The notes under the pieces: model-generated
The model's database searches: none
Seen by the model: only the letters and a program-made list of their open reading frames with translations
Told to the model about the DNA's origin: nothing
NCBI GenBank assembly: GCA_947000775.1
Contig: CAMQGK010000638.1
Location: 22,150,001-22,214,000 of the forward strand
DNA: 64,000 bases
DNA from: Pterois miles
Lineage: Eukaryota; Chordata; Actinopteri; Perciformes; Scorpaenidae
Reading direction: 5' to 3'
Shown here: one piece after another, positions 47,570-58,905 of the stretch
Position numbering within the stretch: position 1 is the first letter of the stretch
Layout of the letters: the number at the start of each line of letters is the position of its first letter
Translations under genes and position numbers: made by a program

Positions 47570-47882
47570 GTTTGGCTCAGAGGGAAGAGCAGGTCGTCCA
47601 CCATTTGGTGGTTCGATCCCCGGCTGCTCCGGTCACATGTCGATGTGTCCATGGGCGAGACACTTAACCCCAAATTGCTCCCGAAGGCACAGCCATCGGT
47701 GTGTGAATGAGATGAATGAGTATTCAGATTAGATCCTGATGGGCAAAGTTGGCACGTTAGCAGCTTCTGCCATCAGCGTATGAATATGTGTGTGTGAATG
47801 GGTGAATGCCAACATGTAGTGTAAAGCACTTTGAGTGATCAGAAGACTAGAAAAGCAATATATAAATGCAAGTCCATTTACC
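47570..47882 (+). mobile_element. tRNA-derived SINE, full-length
   Basis: The tRNA-like head has TTGGCTCAGAGGGAAGAGCA (box A) and GGTTCGATCC (box B, perfect). The body includes GGGCGAGACACTTAACCCCA and the tail AAAGCACTTTGAGTGATCAG, AAAAGCAATATATAAATGCA, AGTCCATTTACC. At 313 bp it is the most complete SINE here. It starts exactly one base after the right terminus of MITE A at 47569. Confidence 0.85.
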
Positions 47883-48235
47883 TTTTCTAAATAATCCTTC
47901 TTTTTAACTCTAATTTTAAGATGGATAAGGGTTGTATCACTGGACAGTACACTAAGTATCAGCCTGTGCACAAAGTGATCTACTGCTCTGTATAGCTGGC
48001 TCTACGCTCTCTGAATTGCCCCTGTTCAGTAAACACAACACACGTTTCCAAGAAAACATAGAGAACAACCAGTAGCTACTGTTGTTGAGACTGTTGTTCT
48101 GTGGGGGTTGATGGTGGCGGCGTGGAGAAGAGGAAGCCCGTGCATTCAAAAAGGAAGTTCACTCTCGGCTCTTTAGTCTGCACTGCTGAGTAATGATTCT
48201 CCACAGGCCACATGGACAGCATGCTGCCTCCCGGC

Positions 48236-48238
<3 letters not shown>

Positions 48239-48283
<45 letters not shown>

Positions 48284-48408
48284 TTGTGTGTGTAAGTAAC
48301 GGTGTCAGTGATACCCAGGGGATTGGGGGGGGGGGGTTGTGAATGATCTTCGTCTGCCCCTGACAGCTGTGTGTATTTGTGTATAAAGTGCGGCAGTTAC
48401 TTGGTGGT

Positions 48409-48452
<44 letters not shown>
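48239..48452. repeat. Two (GT)n tracts and a G-run
   Basis: GT tracts at 48239-48281 and 48411-48452, with a G-run at 48326-48336 between them. Confidence 0.95.
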
Positions 48453-48453
<1 letters not shown>

Positions 48454-50034
48454 GCTGCCTCAGGAGCCTCTCTGACCTGCTCGTACTCCACGTGTCACCA
48501 GCCATCCGTCTTTCTGTGGTAACATCGCTGCTTTTCATCCCGCTGACAGACACTTTCTGTGTTTACATGGTCAAAATATTACATTTCTTTTTTTTTTTAT
48601 TTAAAAAAAAAAAAGGCAATATCCCTACTAAGCTCTTTACATGGCTAATAAAGATAATATTCCACTAATATTCCTGTGTACATGGCAGCCGTGTATAGGT
48701 AACCAGTGGACTTCTGCGTTGTGTTGATTAGATAGTAAATACACCAGGATCTCTGCTTAGTTGTTTTCTGTATATTCTCTGATAAACACATTAGGAAACA
48801 GAACCGTCATGTTAAATCGACTTCCAGCTCCTCTCCCACAGGATAATTATACAAAAGGGGCTGAGCGCTGTGGCCAAATATCAACCATGGAATACATTCA
48901 AATATACAGTGAGACATACCTGCCCGCTCTGCTGTGTCCAGTACACAAAACAGAAATTAGCTTAACTTGCTGTAACTTTAAGCTAGCAGCGTTTACTCCT
49001 AAAACAACTATATTCAAATGCCATTTTGTTGAAATCAGTATGTTTATAGGTTGGAATTGACATTATAACATGGTAGGAAACAAAAATCTAAACAAAACAG
49101 TATGATAAATAAATATTGGGATGGATAAGGAAAAATCAGCCATCCACAGACACCCACCTCTCCCACAGGATAACTGTACAAAGAGGGGAGATAGAAAGGG
49201 ACAAAGGAGATTTATAGTAGGGACCGCAGAAGAAGAAATGAAGGAGGAAGGTCTCTGAACTTCTAATATCCTGGAGTTTGGAGGATCTCCCAGTCAAAAT
49301 AAAGTGTAACCACATCTAGCGAGGTCTAGATAGACATAGGGTCTATAAAGACCCTGTTACACATATGTGGCAGACTTGTTGGACCGTGCGAATACAACCT
49401 CTTTCTTTCATACCTTCAACCACCTTCTTGAAAAGGTCACTGTTGCGATATTTGCACATATCCTGAAACATGAAAGGGAACGAAATACGATATTCAGGTC
49501 CTGGAATAAGAAAGCACTAACAACCCCAGTGGTTCATAATGTTTAAAAGTAGGTGTGTTTCTCCTTCCGACCACAAATTTGGGCTTTTCTTTTGGGACGT
49601 GCATCTCTGCAAACTGTCAGCTAGTTCGTTTGTGTTCAATGCACAAAGCTGGGCGTGTGTCACAAACTGCCGTAAACACCCCAGCTGAGACGTGCTGTAT
49701 ACATGTCTAAAGAATGCTCCTGAAACCTGAATAATACCAGCATGTGTCACATGTCTTAATCGGAAAATGCTCAGACTATCTTATCGAAATACGCTGTTTA
49801 CATGACCCGTATCAACCTCAGGATACAGCACATTCAGAATATGCATCTCAATTGTCAATTTTGCAAAACTTGCAGCACAGTGATGGCAGGTACACAATTA
49901 TGGGAGCAACATGAACGCAGGTGTAAAAGGAGGGAAATTTAAGTTATTTAAAGGGCGTAGCTATAAGACATCGATCATGGGGGCGTTGTACGTTGATCGG
50001 AGCATGCGCGATTGTTTTGTCATTTTTGTGTTGT

Positions 50035-50368
50035 CATTTTCTCGGTTTGATGTTTGGTCTATAAAATGTCAGAAAATGGTGAAAAATGTTGATCAGTGTT
50101 TCCTAAAGTCCAAGATGACGCTGAGTCATTGTTGAAGCAACAATACCAAATATTTTCTGGTTTGATTTTATCCAATGTGAGGATTTGCTGTTTTTTTTTT
50201 TTTTTAATTTATATTTATTAATGTATTATGAATATATTTGGTTTTGGACTGCTGAAGATTTGTTTCTAAGAAACACACATTTTTGTGTCATTTCATAGAT
50301 TAAGTTATGAATTGAGAAAATAATAATGCAGATAAATTGATGATGAAAATAACTTAGTCGCAGCCCTA
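50035..50368 (+). mobile_element. hAT-like MITE C/D composite
   Basis: The first part (TTTGGTCTATAAAATGTCAG, GTTGATCAGTGTTTCC) is family C. The second (GAGGATTTGCTGTTTTTTT, TTTGGTTTTGGACTGCTGAA, GATGATGAAAATAACTTAGT CGCAGCCCT) is the sister family D with its right terminus. It is a chimera or an internally rearranged relative. Confidence 0.6.
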
Positions 50369-50441
50369 CTTGATATTATGACATTATGTGAACCCAAACG
50401 ATGATGAAAATAATCAATATTTTCGGCCGTATTGATTATTA

Positions 50442-50752
50442 GGGTTGCAACTAACACTTACTTTAATTGGTGATTAATCTGTCGATTACTTTTTCGATTA
50501 ACCGATTACTTGTTTGGTCTGCAAAATGTCAGAAAGTGGTGAAAAATGTTGATAAGTCCAAGAGAGCAAAGCGACGTCCTCAAATGTCTTATTTTCTCCA
50601 CAACTCAGATATATTCAGTTTGCTGTCATAGAGGAGTAAAGACATTTTTAAGAAGCTGGAATCAGAGAATTTTGACTTTTTCCCCTGATTAATCATTATT
50701 AAAATAGTTGTTGATTAATAAATTAATCAACTCTATTAATGGCTGCAGCTGT
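50442..50752 (+). mobile_element. hAT-like MITE C, complete copy
   Basis: It starts AGGGTTGCAACTAACACTTA and ends TAATGGCTGCAGCTGT, giving GGTTGCA/TGCAGC-type inverted ends. Internal landmarks: CTGTCGATTACTTTTTCGAT, GACGTCCTCAAATGTCTTAT, CTGTCATAGAGGAGTAAAGA, AGAAGCTGGAATCAGAGAAT. A further fragment (AGGAGCTGGAATCAGGAAAT, CAAACCGATTAGTCACTGC) lies at 50855-50935. No coding capacity. Confidence 0.7.
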
Positions 50753-51317
50753 ACTAGCAAGAACTTCACATAGTGTTCTACAACACAACGCTATAATAAG
50801 AGCTCTTCTGACTCATTTTCATAGCTGGACTCTGTATAAGTATACGTACCAATGTTCACATTTAAGGAGCTGGAATCAGGAAATTTTTACTTGTTTATTC
50901 CTAAAAAATTACTCAAACCGATTAGTCACTGCGGCATTTGTATAAATGTGAATATTAGTGAAATATCCATTTTCATTAACCATGTAAACAGCTTAGAACG
51001 AATATTTTCTTTTTCAGAATAAGAAAAAAAACAAATATTTTGTGCACGTAAGTGTTGTCAATGTTGTCGTTTCCATTTTTTAAACTGTTTTATAGCATCA
51101 TCCATAAGACCCTTTAATTATTCCTATGAATTTTTGATACAGAGCACATCAGAAGAAATTGACTGAACGGCGTAAGGATCTGGCCCTCATGCGAACGCTT
51201 AAATTTGAGTCCTTCCGCGTTTATTGATGACAGCAAGTTACTGTATCCTGACCATATTTGGTGATACAGTTAATCTTTGGTTTAGTTCATTATTGCACTA
51301 TCCACTTTGCTGCTGTA

Positions 51318-51380
51318 ACGTGTGAATTTCTCCACTGTGGGACCAATAAAGGAATATCTTATCTTATCTCTTATCTTATG
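51318..51380 (+). repeat. LINE 3' tail, L2-like, with TTATC repeat
   Basis: CACTGTGGGACCAATAAAGG followed by (TTATC)n. It is the same subfamily as 3347-3408, with a different tail unit. Confidence 0.6.
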
Positions 51381-51622
51381 TTATAGTGAAAATTACGAAT
51401 GTGAATAATCGTATGCTTAGTGTTGCACATTGGAAACACTCTAGGGAAAAACAAGTTCGTCCACGGACAAATGTCAGACTTGGGCTATTGCATCAGGGCA
51501 CGTTGGAATGTAAAGGTAATTCATTTCTTTTGACATTTACCTTCTAAAATGCTTCAGATTAGCATAGTAATATCTTTCTCCAAGCCTGTGTGAGACTACA
51601 GACTTCATTTACATGACGTATG

Positions 51623-51624
<2 letters not shown>

Positions 51625-51663
<39 letters not shown>

Positions 51664-51697
51664 CGTGTGTGCGTGTGTGCGTGTGTGCGTGTGTGTT
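51625..51697. repeat. (GT)n microsatellite with GC variants
   Basis: GT units interspersed with GCGT in the second half. Confidence 0.95.
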
Positions 51698-52139
51698 TTA
51701 TGGAATAAAGTGGTTAACCTTTAAATTGGTGCAGCTGTTGATACTAGAAGGTGGAGAATGATGCTTCCTCCCAGCTCGCACACAGCTCTCACCTTTGGCC
51801 GATGGCTCATATATAAAGTGGAAAAGAGGAACAGTTGCTTTTCTCTCTCAGTCATGATGTGTTGCTGTGGACTGGGCCCTCTGGTCATCACAGCCTTGCT
51901 TTCTGTTTTGTCTAATGCGCTATACTCTTTTTAAGGCTAATAAAAGCAAAGATGTGGAGTGAATTGAGGGTGAGCAGGAACTGGTAGAAAGTCTGTGCAG
52001 ACTGAAGTTATCTCAGTAAGCAACGGTGGATCAATACCAAACTATTGAATCAGTGCAAGCCTCATGTCTAAGATGTTTATACCAGCAGAAAAACAGGCAA
52101 CTAGTGCTGAATTTAACGGCACATAAATGCATAACAATG

Positions 52140-52570
52140 TTGATAATTATTTAAAAATGCAACATTTTCTTCTTAAATGTGAGGATTGGCTGTATTCACT
52201 GGTTTTATATCCTTGTAAACTGAGTCAAAGCTGAAAGGATTAGTTGATTTTATGTTTGCCTGTTTGTTTATTTTTCTTAATTATGATATTTGTATTTACT
52301 TATATTTCTTATTGAGGTGAAATTCCTTCTATAAGCCCGTCATGGTTGTGAATAACTTCCTTTCTGTTGTTGTGGTATTTCTGCAGTATTTGTTTTATTG
52401 TGCAGACAAATCAATCTAAAAATCTAATTATTTCAACAAAAATTACAAAATTTACTACTTTTTTTTACTATTTTATGACATTTTATGGACCGATCTCTGA
52501 ATTGAGAAAGTACAATTGAGAAAGTAATTGATAGATTAATTGATAATAAAATTAATACGAATAAACCGGC
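52140..52570 (+). mobile_element. Worn MITE D fragments
   Basis: TTAAATGTGAGGATTGGCTG near 52173 and GATAGATTAATTGATAATAA near 52530 match the ends of family D seen at 50150-50368. The middle has diverged. Confidence 0.4.
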
Positions 52571-52983
52571 AGAAAATGAATCCGTACAAATAATAAAAAA
52601 AATAAAAAAATACAGTAAAAATATTGGTAATGTTGTAAGCACTAATGCAAGAAAAAAACACTGGTCAAAACAAGCCTATCCTCAAATCAAGACATTAATA
52701 GGCATGTTAATCCATAAGGAAAATACTCTTTGATTAAAGACTGTTCGGGGCAATTTTTTCTATTTTCAGAGACTTCAAACATGATCAAGTTTGACACTCA
52801 GAGTTCAGGTTCTTTATTCTTCATTTGTCAATTCCAGAAAAGCAGTCGCTGGCAATGAAAACCTTTGTTTTCTTCTAATAGTGCCCATAAAATACATATA
52901 TATAAAAGGGGAAAGGGGAAATACAAATGTATGTAAATATAATATAGTAATGTAAATTTGTAATTTTGTGGAATAACATAATG

Positions 52984-53280
52984 ATTGGTTGCAGCACTAT
53001 TATTTTCATTGTTGATTAATCTGTTGATTGTCTTCTTGACTAACCGATTACTTGTTTGCTCTGTAAAATGTCAGAAAATGGTGAAAAATGTTGATCAGTG
53101 TTTCCCGAAGCCCAAGATGACGTCTTCAAATGTCTTGTTTCTCAAAGATATTCAATTTACCAAGAAATTGCAATGATCCTTTTCACACATTTTTTTTGAA
53201 ATTTCATGGATTAAACGAATCAAGAAAATAATCTGCACATAAATTGATAATGAAAATAACTGTTCAGTCACAGCCCTTCT
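52984..53280 (+). mobile_element. hAT-like MITE C copy
   Basis: GGTTGCAGCACTATTATTTT, GAAAATGGTGAAAAATGTTG, GCCCAAGATGACGTCTTCAA, then TTGATAATGAAAATAACTG and a terminus TCACAGCCCTT. It has a shortened middle. Confidence 0.65.
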
Positions 53281-53375
53281 TGTAAATGCCTTTTTTTTTT
53301 GCTGTTTGCTGCCCTTATATGGACCAAATGATGATGAAAATAATCAATATTTACAGCCGTAGTTATATTACAGTT

Positions 53376-53675
53376 AGGGGTAGCTGATGCTTAGTTTCAT
53401 TGTTGATTAATCTGTCGATTATTTTGTTGATTAACCTATTACTTGTTTGGTCTATAAAATGTCAAAATAGTTAGCAAGATGACGTCCTCAAATGTCTTGT
53501 TTTGTCCATAACTCAAAGATATTCAGTTTACTGTCTTAGAGGATTAAATAAACCAGAAAAAAACACATTTAAGAAGCTGCAATCAGACAATTTTTTACTT
53601 GTTTTTCCTTTAAAAATGACTCAGGCTGATTAATTCAGATATTGACAACTAATGTATTAATGGTTGCAGCTGTAC
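53376..53675 (+). mobile_element. hAT-like MITE C copy
   Basis: TAATCTGTCGATTATTTTGT, GACGTCCTCAAATGTCTTGT, TTTACTGTCTTAGAGGATTA, AGAAGCTGCAATCAGACAAT, ending TTAATGGTTGCAGCTGTAC. The sequence after it (CTAGCAATAACTTCACA..GTTCTGTAGCACAA..) also follows the copy at 50442-50752, so the two probably arose by segmental duplication including flank. Confidence 0.65.
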
Positions 53676-54395
53676 TAGCAATAACTTCACACTGTGTTCT
53701 GTAGCACAATCACTGAAAGAAGAGCTCTTCTGACTCATTTTCATAGCTGGACTTTAAAATGTACAGTCTGAAATCAGCTCTTTAAAGAAGTATACGTGCC
53801 AGCACTTATTTTTAACTGGCCTAAATAATGAATGTACATTTTTCATAGAATTAGGCCAACATTTACACAAGTTTAAATACCTCCACTTTCTGTCCAGCAG
53901 TGTACCAGGCAGCCAGTGGTTTGAGATGAAACCGTTTAGATTTGGTCGGCTCGTAGTTAAATTATGGCGTAAAAGGCTGTTTAGTGCCGTTGTTTCCGAC
54001 TTGTGTGGCAGGTGATTTGTGCACCGAAGACGCATTTGAGAAGTTTTTGCTGCCTGGTTGATGCTAACTTTGGACTCTTGTTGTGATACTTGAAAGTGAC
54101 ACTGGAGAAAAAGCAGTAACTGTTGTTGGCATGCTCCTCTCTAGACCTGAAGATTTGCATGGCCATGCCTGAAAGAAAGAGAGAGAGAACGAGAGAGCAA
54201 ATTAACAATCCCAACGGTCTCTCCCGTCCACTTCAGTCTGCCGCTCATTTGGTTTTAAAGCAAGACCTGAAACATGCTGGAAACTCGAGCCTTTTCCCTC
54301 CACGCTGTAGTTGAAATTAAAAGCGGACAAGCTCAATTTTTCATTTAAATGACTAGTCTGTGATTCAGATTATGGCCGAGCATGTTTTCCTCTGT

Positions 54396-54409
54396 TTGTG
54401 TGTGTGTGT

Positions 54410-54497
<88 letters not shown>

Positions 54498-54514
54498 TGT
54501 GTTTGTGTGTGTGT
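54396..54514. repeat. Long (GT)n microsatellite
   Basis: About 118 bases of GT with few interruptions, the longest dinucleotide tract in the window. Confidence 0.95.
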
Positions 54515-54970
54515 GACTTTGGTGTCAGAGTTGTGACTCCAACCATGAGGCAGTCAGTGACCCAGCCAGGTCCTTAAGTGCCTTCGCCTCATTCAGTAGC
54601 CAGGGTATTTTTGGCATAGTAGTGAGTGACACACTTATCGTAATGGGTCGTCCAGGGTGCCAATGGTCAGCCTGAATAAGCATCCTTCTCGGCAGCGCGA
54701 GCCGAGCCTCGGCAACGTGATGTAACCGATCGCTGTCTCGCCTCCAATGCTGGACGGAGGAGTCGCTGCCCGCCAACACATCAAGTGGCTTATCTCCGAG
54801 CAGGAGTGGACGCCGCTTTTTCTTCCCCGGTGAAGTGCTCATGTAACCTGAGTGCCGCTGGCATTCTTGCACTGTACTCACATTGTGGCCTTGAATAAGC
54901 TGTTTGTTATGGCATGTTAGTCGACCGTAACTGTGAATACTCTTTGCAAAGGTGATGGATTTTATCAATG
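54515..54970. promoter_or_regulatory. Unique GC-rich block, open on minus strand
   Basis: The minus strand is open for 147 codons (54968 to 54525), the longest ORF in the intron. The protein (for example SPGKKKRRPLLLGDKPLDVL) has a basic patch but no domain I know, and no matching transcript structure is evident. The DNA is unique and CpG-containing (GCAGCGCGAGCCGAGCC, GATCGCTGTCTCGCC) amid AT-rich repeats. A conserved element is favoured over an antisense gene. Confidence 0.25.
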
Positions 54971-55327
54971 ATCTGTTTAAGCATCATGGTGTAACTGATA
55001 TGTAGTTTCATTTCAAACTGTTTTTTATAGTTGAAGAAATGATTTGTATATGACTCAGAATGAAGAGAAAGTCAAACACAAACTGGCCATTGATAAGGCT
55101 GGGTACTATACATGAGAAACAATACTTTTTTCAGTACTTTTTTGATAAATCTGAACACTTTTCACAAAGCCTTTTTTCTTTTCATTAGACATAAAAGTAA
55201 ACCTTAAATGTTGTTGAGACAAAGAGCTTTTCCTTTAACCAAAAGTCTAAAACTGGTGAAATTTTGTCCAAAACTAAGTAAATATCTCACCAGATGTTAA
55301 ATGCCAGCTTTTGGTTGTTGATGCTGT

Positions 55328-55653
55328 TCAACTATTGAATTAATCACCAACTATTTTGATAAATGATTAATCGGTTTGAGTAATTTTTTAAGGAAAAACA
55401 AAGTCTAAGTTATCTGATTCCAGCTTCTTTAATGTGACTGTTTTCAGGTTTCTTTACTCCTCTGTGACAGTAAAGTAAATATCTTTGAATTATGGACAAA
55501 ACAAGACATTTGAGGACGTCATCTTGATGAAACACTGATCGACATTTTTTAACATTTCCTGATATTTTATAGACCAAACAACCAATCAGTTAATCGAGAA
55601 GATAATCAACAGATTAATCAACAGTTAAAATAATCATTGATTGCCACCCTACA
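55328..55653 (-). mobile_element. hAT-like MITE C, reverse copy
   Basis: It is the reverse complement of family C: AATCGGTTTGAGTAATTTTT, CTGATTCCAGCTTCTTTAA, TTACTCCTCTGTGACAGTAA, ACATTTGAGGACGTCATCTT, ending ATTGATTGCCACCCT. It is near full length. Confidence 0.7.
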
Positions 55654-55795
55654 AAACTATGGATGTATGTACATGTTGTTATTTATCACCTTTAGTTTAG
55701 AAGATAAAACTTTCCTGTCTGCAAGTAGAAATCACTCAGATTTTACTGTTGTTCTAATGTTTTAAAGATAAACATCTGGTTTGCCCTGTACCGTT

Positions 55796-55829
55796 CCCCC
55801 CCCCCCCCCCCACACACACACACACACAC
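55796..55829. repeat. C-run plus (CA)n
   Basis: About 15 C followed by nine CA units. Confidence 0.95.
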
Positions 55830-56391
55830 TCCCGCGGATCAGCCACTGTCACCTGGAAATATAAGTTTGGCCTGACAGGTTGACAGCCGGCAGTCATTGT
55901 GTATGTTCCCTCTGTTGTACGTCCCACCTGAACATCACACTGACAGGCCGGGCAGCAGCAGGCAGCCCTCTCTTTTTTCATCAGGCAGTAACTGGACAGT
56001 CTCGGCTAGCTGCTCTGATCCACCCAACGGGAGATTTTCTTTCACCGAGCACACTGGGCCAGTCAGTGCAGCGCTGGGAACAAGTTAACACCTTGCAATT
56101 GTGTTGCTCATGTGCTAATCACCGCTGTCAAATTGGTAGTAATCAACTGAGTTACTTCTCAAGGTAGAAATGTTTTTTTTTTTCTGAGGTTTTATGGTAT
56201 TGAACTAAAACACATAATACTGGTCTAAAATACAGTTTTTTCATCTTGTAGTGGTATTTTACTCCATTCAGAAATTAATGTTCAAATATAAATGTTGTTC
56301 AAGGCTGTTTTTTCCTTTTTTGTCCTTTTTATTTTTGTGTTGAATTCATTAGTAAGTAAATTAGCAAGTTTTCTGCAACCTGTAGATAATC

Positions 56392-56660
56392 AGGATGCAC
56401 CGGTCCAATATCGGATATTGGGTCTCAAATAGATCAGCTATCGTTGACAGTTCGGTTCCTGCGTTTACGTCTGATTGCTCGTACAACATCACCTGTCGGT
56501 ATCAAGCCAGTAGAGTGCATAGCTGAGGGCGCTAACAACACACATGTCAGCTGTTTGGAGGTATTTGACGCTCGCTACGCCAACAACCGCAAAGCCAGTG
56601 GACGGGTAGCCGTAGCTAACCAGCTTAATCAAACATCAGTTTAACTTTTCACCAATTTGT
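56392..56660 (+). mobile_element. hAT-like element fragment
   Basis: It begins AGGATGCACCGGTCCAATAT CGGATATTGG, the left-end type of another widespread fish hAT-like family. The interior is more GC-rich than the MITEs around it, with a 66-codon ORF (56444-56644) containing YANNRKASGR. That could be a short remnant of a transposase, but it is too short to assign. Confidence 0.4.
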
Positions 56661-56734
56661 CGCTGCAGATTTACACTTGAATTATAATTCTGTTGTTTGT
56701 TTTCTAATGGGTGAAGTCACATGACAAAATATCA

Positions 56735-57124
56735 TACAAATGGGTACAAATACAATACCCACAAGTCTCCCCTTTACAGACATGCCCACTCTATGATAAT
56801 AACATGCAGTGTGGGACAAGTCATAGTCAAGTCAGCACACTGACAGATGTTGTTAACTGCCATGTTATGATTTGAGCATAATTTTTATGCTAAATGCAGT
56901 ACCTGTGAGGATTTCTGGACAGTATTTGTCTTTGTTTTGTGTCGTCAGTTCATTTACAATAATAATAAATATATACTTACATATACATAAAGCAGGATAT
57001 TTGCCCACTAACATGTTGGTAAGAGTACTGAATACTTGACACATCTTCCTTCTAGGTACATTTTCAACAGATGAAAAATGTGTGATTAATTGTGATCAAT
57101 ATTTTAATCGATTGACAGTCGTAT
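56735..57124 (+). mobile_element. MITE A, 5'-truncated copy
   Basis: GGGTACAAATACAATACCCA, AGTCTCCCCTTTACAGACAT, AAGTCATAGTCAAGTCAGCA, GTACCTGTGAGGATTTCTGG, ending TTTTAATCGATTGACAGTCG TA. The order is as in the 14-kb copy from its midpoint on. Confidence 0.7.
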
Positions 57125-57242
57125 ATGATATGTTTTCATAAACTGAAATGATCTTTCAAGGATCTGTTAACCCATAAAAAGAATTTTATTATTTTGAATA
57201 GTAGAGTCTTAATTCAGTTTTTCCCCACCTGATCACCTGATT

Positions 57243-57396
57243 AATTGACCACTAAGAAGACAAATCTCCCTTAAAGGTGTTAAAGGTGCATTTTGAACAT
57301 ATAAAAAAATATGCTTACTTTGCGATTAATTGCTGTTAACTATGGACAGCCATGTGTTTTCATCACAATTAAATATTTTAAACGACTGGCAGCCCT
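57243..57396 (+). mobile_element. MITE A, 3' fragment
   Basis: CAAATCTCCCTTAAAGGTGT, GTGCATTTTGAACATATAAA, TTGCGATTAATTGCTGTTAA, ending CGACTGGCAGCCCTAA. A second A tail lies about 120 bases after the previous copy. Confidence 0.6.
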
Positions 57397-57579
57397 AATT
57401 TTTTTTATTAAATTATTTTATTTTATGTCAGAAGTTTGTGTCTGTGTCTCTGCAGTTTATTTCTGCCGGTATGATTGCTTGAATGTCAGCGGAAAATGAA
57501 AGATAAACTCAAATAAAAAATTCAAACAGATCTAGGAACATCTCTAATGTATGTGACGACCACCTCTTGGCAGCCTGTC

Positions 57580-58050
57580 TTTGGGACTAAGGTGCTCAGA
57601 GATGCAGCAGCAGTGTTTTCCACCCTTAAATCACGCAGATGCAGAGTTTTTAACTCTCGTCTTGTTGTTTCTATTCTTTTTAACCTCGGATAGCCTTAGT
57701 TTTCCCTCATCTCTCAGAGAGATCCAAGACGTGTGTGAGCTGCCTTCTTCCTCTCCTCCCCGAACATCTTTTGAATTCCTTGGAACAGCTGGGCGAACAT
57801 CTGGGTGAGTAGGGTGCTGTTGCCTCTGCTTGGTGTGGATGATAGCACCAGCAGGCAGGCGCAGGCCGCCGCCCCCCTCCACCCGGCCCGATCCGGCTCG
57901 CTTTTATCCAGAGTCATGCAGCGGTCAGCTCAGAGTTGGAACTTCTCAGGTTGATGCAGTGGGAAGGCAGACTAATCGCTTAATTGAGAACATGTCCTTT
58001 TTGGTTGTTTTTCCCTTTAGTTTCTTGGCTTCTTGTTTACTCTAGTGCTC
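57580..58050. other. Unique GC-richer block
   Basis: Open on both strands for 62-83 codons, with a GTGAGT at 57804 that could serve as a donor. The proteins are not recognisable, and a pyrimidine tract plus GGATAG at 57690 gives only a weak acceptor. Reported as unexplained unique sequence. Confidence 0.25.
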
Positions 58051-58611
58051 AGGTACACATCTTTCCCCATCTACGCCGGTCGGCTACTTGCAGCTGGAGC
58101 TTAAAGGCTCATTTTATCAAGTAATCCAGGTTGTTTTTAAGCTTTGAACTGTAAGACTCCCTCACTGCTGCTGGGACTGTGCACACTGTGTGTGTTTTGG
58201 TGAGGTTATTATTCATGAAATTAGGGAAATACTAACTTGATTTGTTATTCCCATGATATGAACTGTTCAAGTAAATGTTACAGTTACAGTGTGGTTGGTG
58301 ATTAGTTATGTAGCTGCTGTTTAAGATGGCCAGCCGGTACTGAAGTGTGACATTCAGAGATGGCAGTCAATGCTTTCTGCAGTTCCTGTAAGGGCTGGTT
58401 ATCGTTTTAAGAAATGTATCAATACTAGTGCTGCTATGATACCTCAGTTCGTTCATCAAAACAATACTTTTTTGATACTTCACTTTGAGGAATATAAGTG
58501 TTTTTGTACTTTTGTTTTTCATTCATCAAAAAAGCAGTTAAGCTTTGTCTTAACACTGAGATAAATCAAATAATTTATAGTCCACAACGGGCAATATTTT
58601 TTGACCTAGAG

Positions 58612-58905
58612 CTGCGACGATTTGTCGACTAAGCGATTAGTTGATAGACAGAAAAATAAACGGCAGCTATTTTGTTTAATCGATTGATGGTTAAAGTAGT
58701 TTTTCTTGTAAAAATGGCAGAAAATGTTATCAAATATGGAGATTTCCTGTTTCTTTAGTCTAGTATATCATATTAATGAATGAGAGTGAATATCTTTGGA
58801 TTTGGGACTGGCAAAATAAGACATTTAAACTGTTTTCATAACCAAGTAATCATTTAGGTCGTTTTTCAAGCAAAAATTTCAAATGTTTGACAGTTCGAGC
58901 TCCTC
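58612..58905 (+). mobile_element. hAT-like MITE D copy
   Basis: GAGCTGCGACGATTTGTCGA CTAAGCGATTAG, TGTTTAATCGATTGATGG, ATATCTTTGGATTTGGGACT, GACATTTAAACTG. It is the sister family of C with the longer GCTGCAACGATT start. Right end worn. Confidence 0.55.

Noticed and set aside
47570..47650. Possible tRNA gene (box A and perfect box B)
   Set aside because: No complete cloverleaf; the head continues into a SINE body and tail.
48206..48238. Possible mini-exon (CCACAG acceptor, ATGGACAGCATGCTGCC, GT donor)
   Set aside because: The donor is just the start of a GT microsatellite and the peptide matches nothing in ARID1A.
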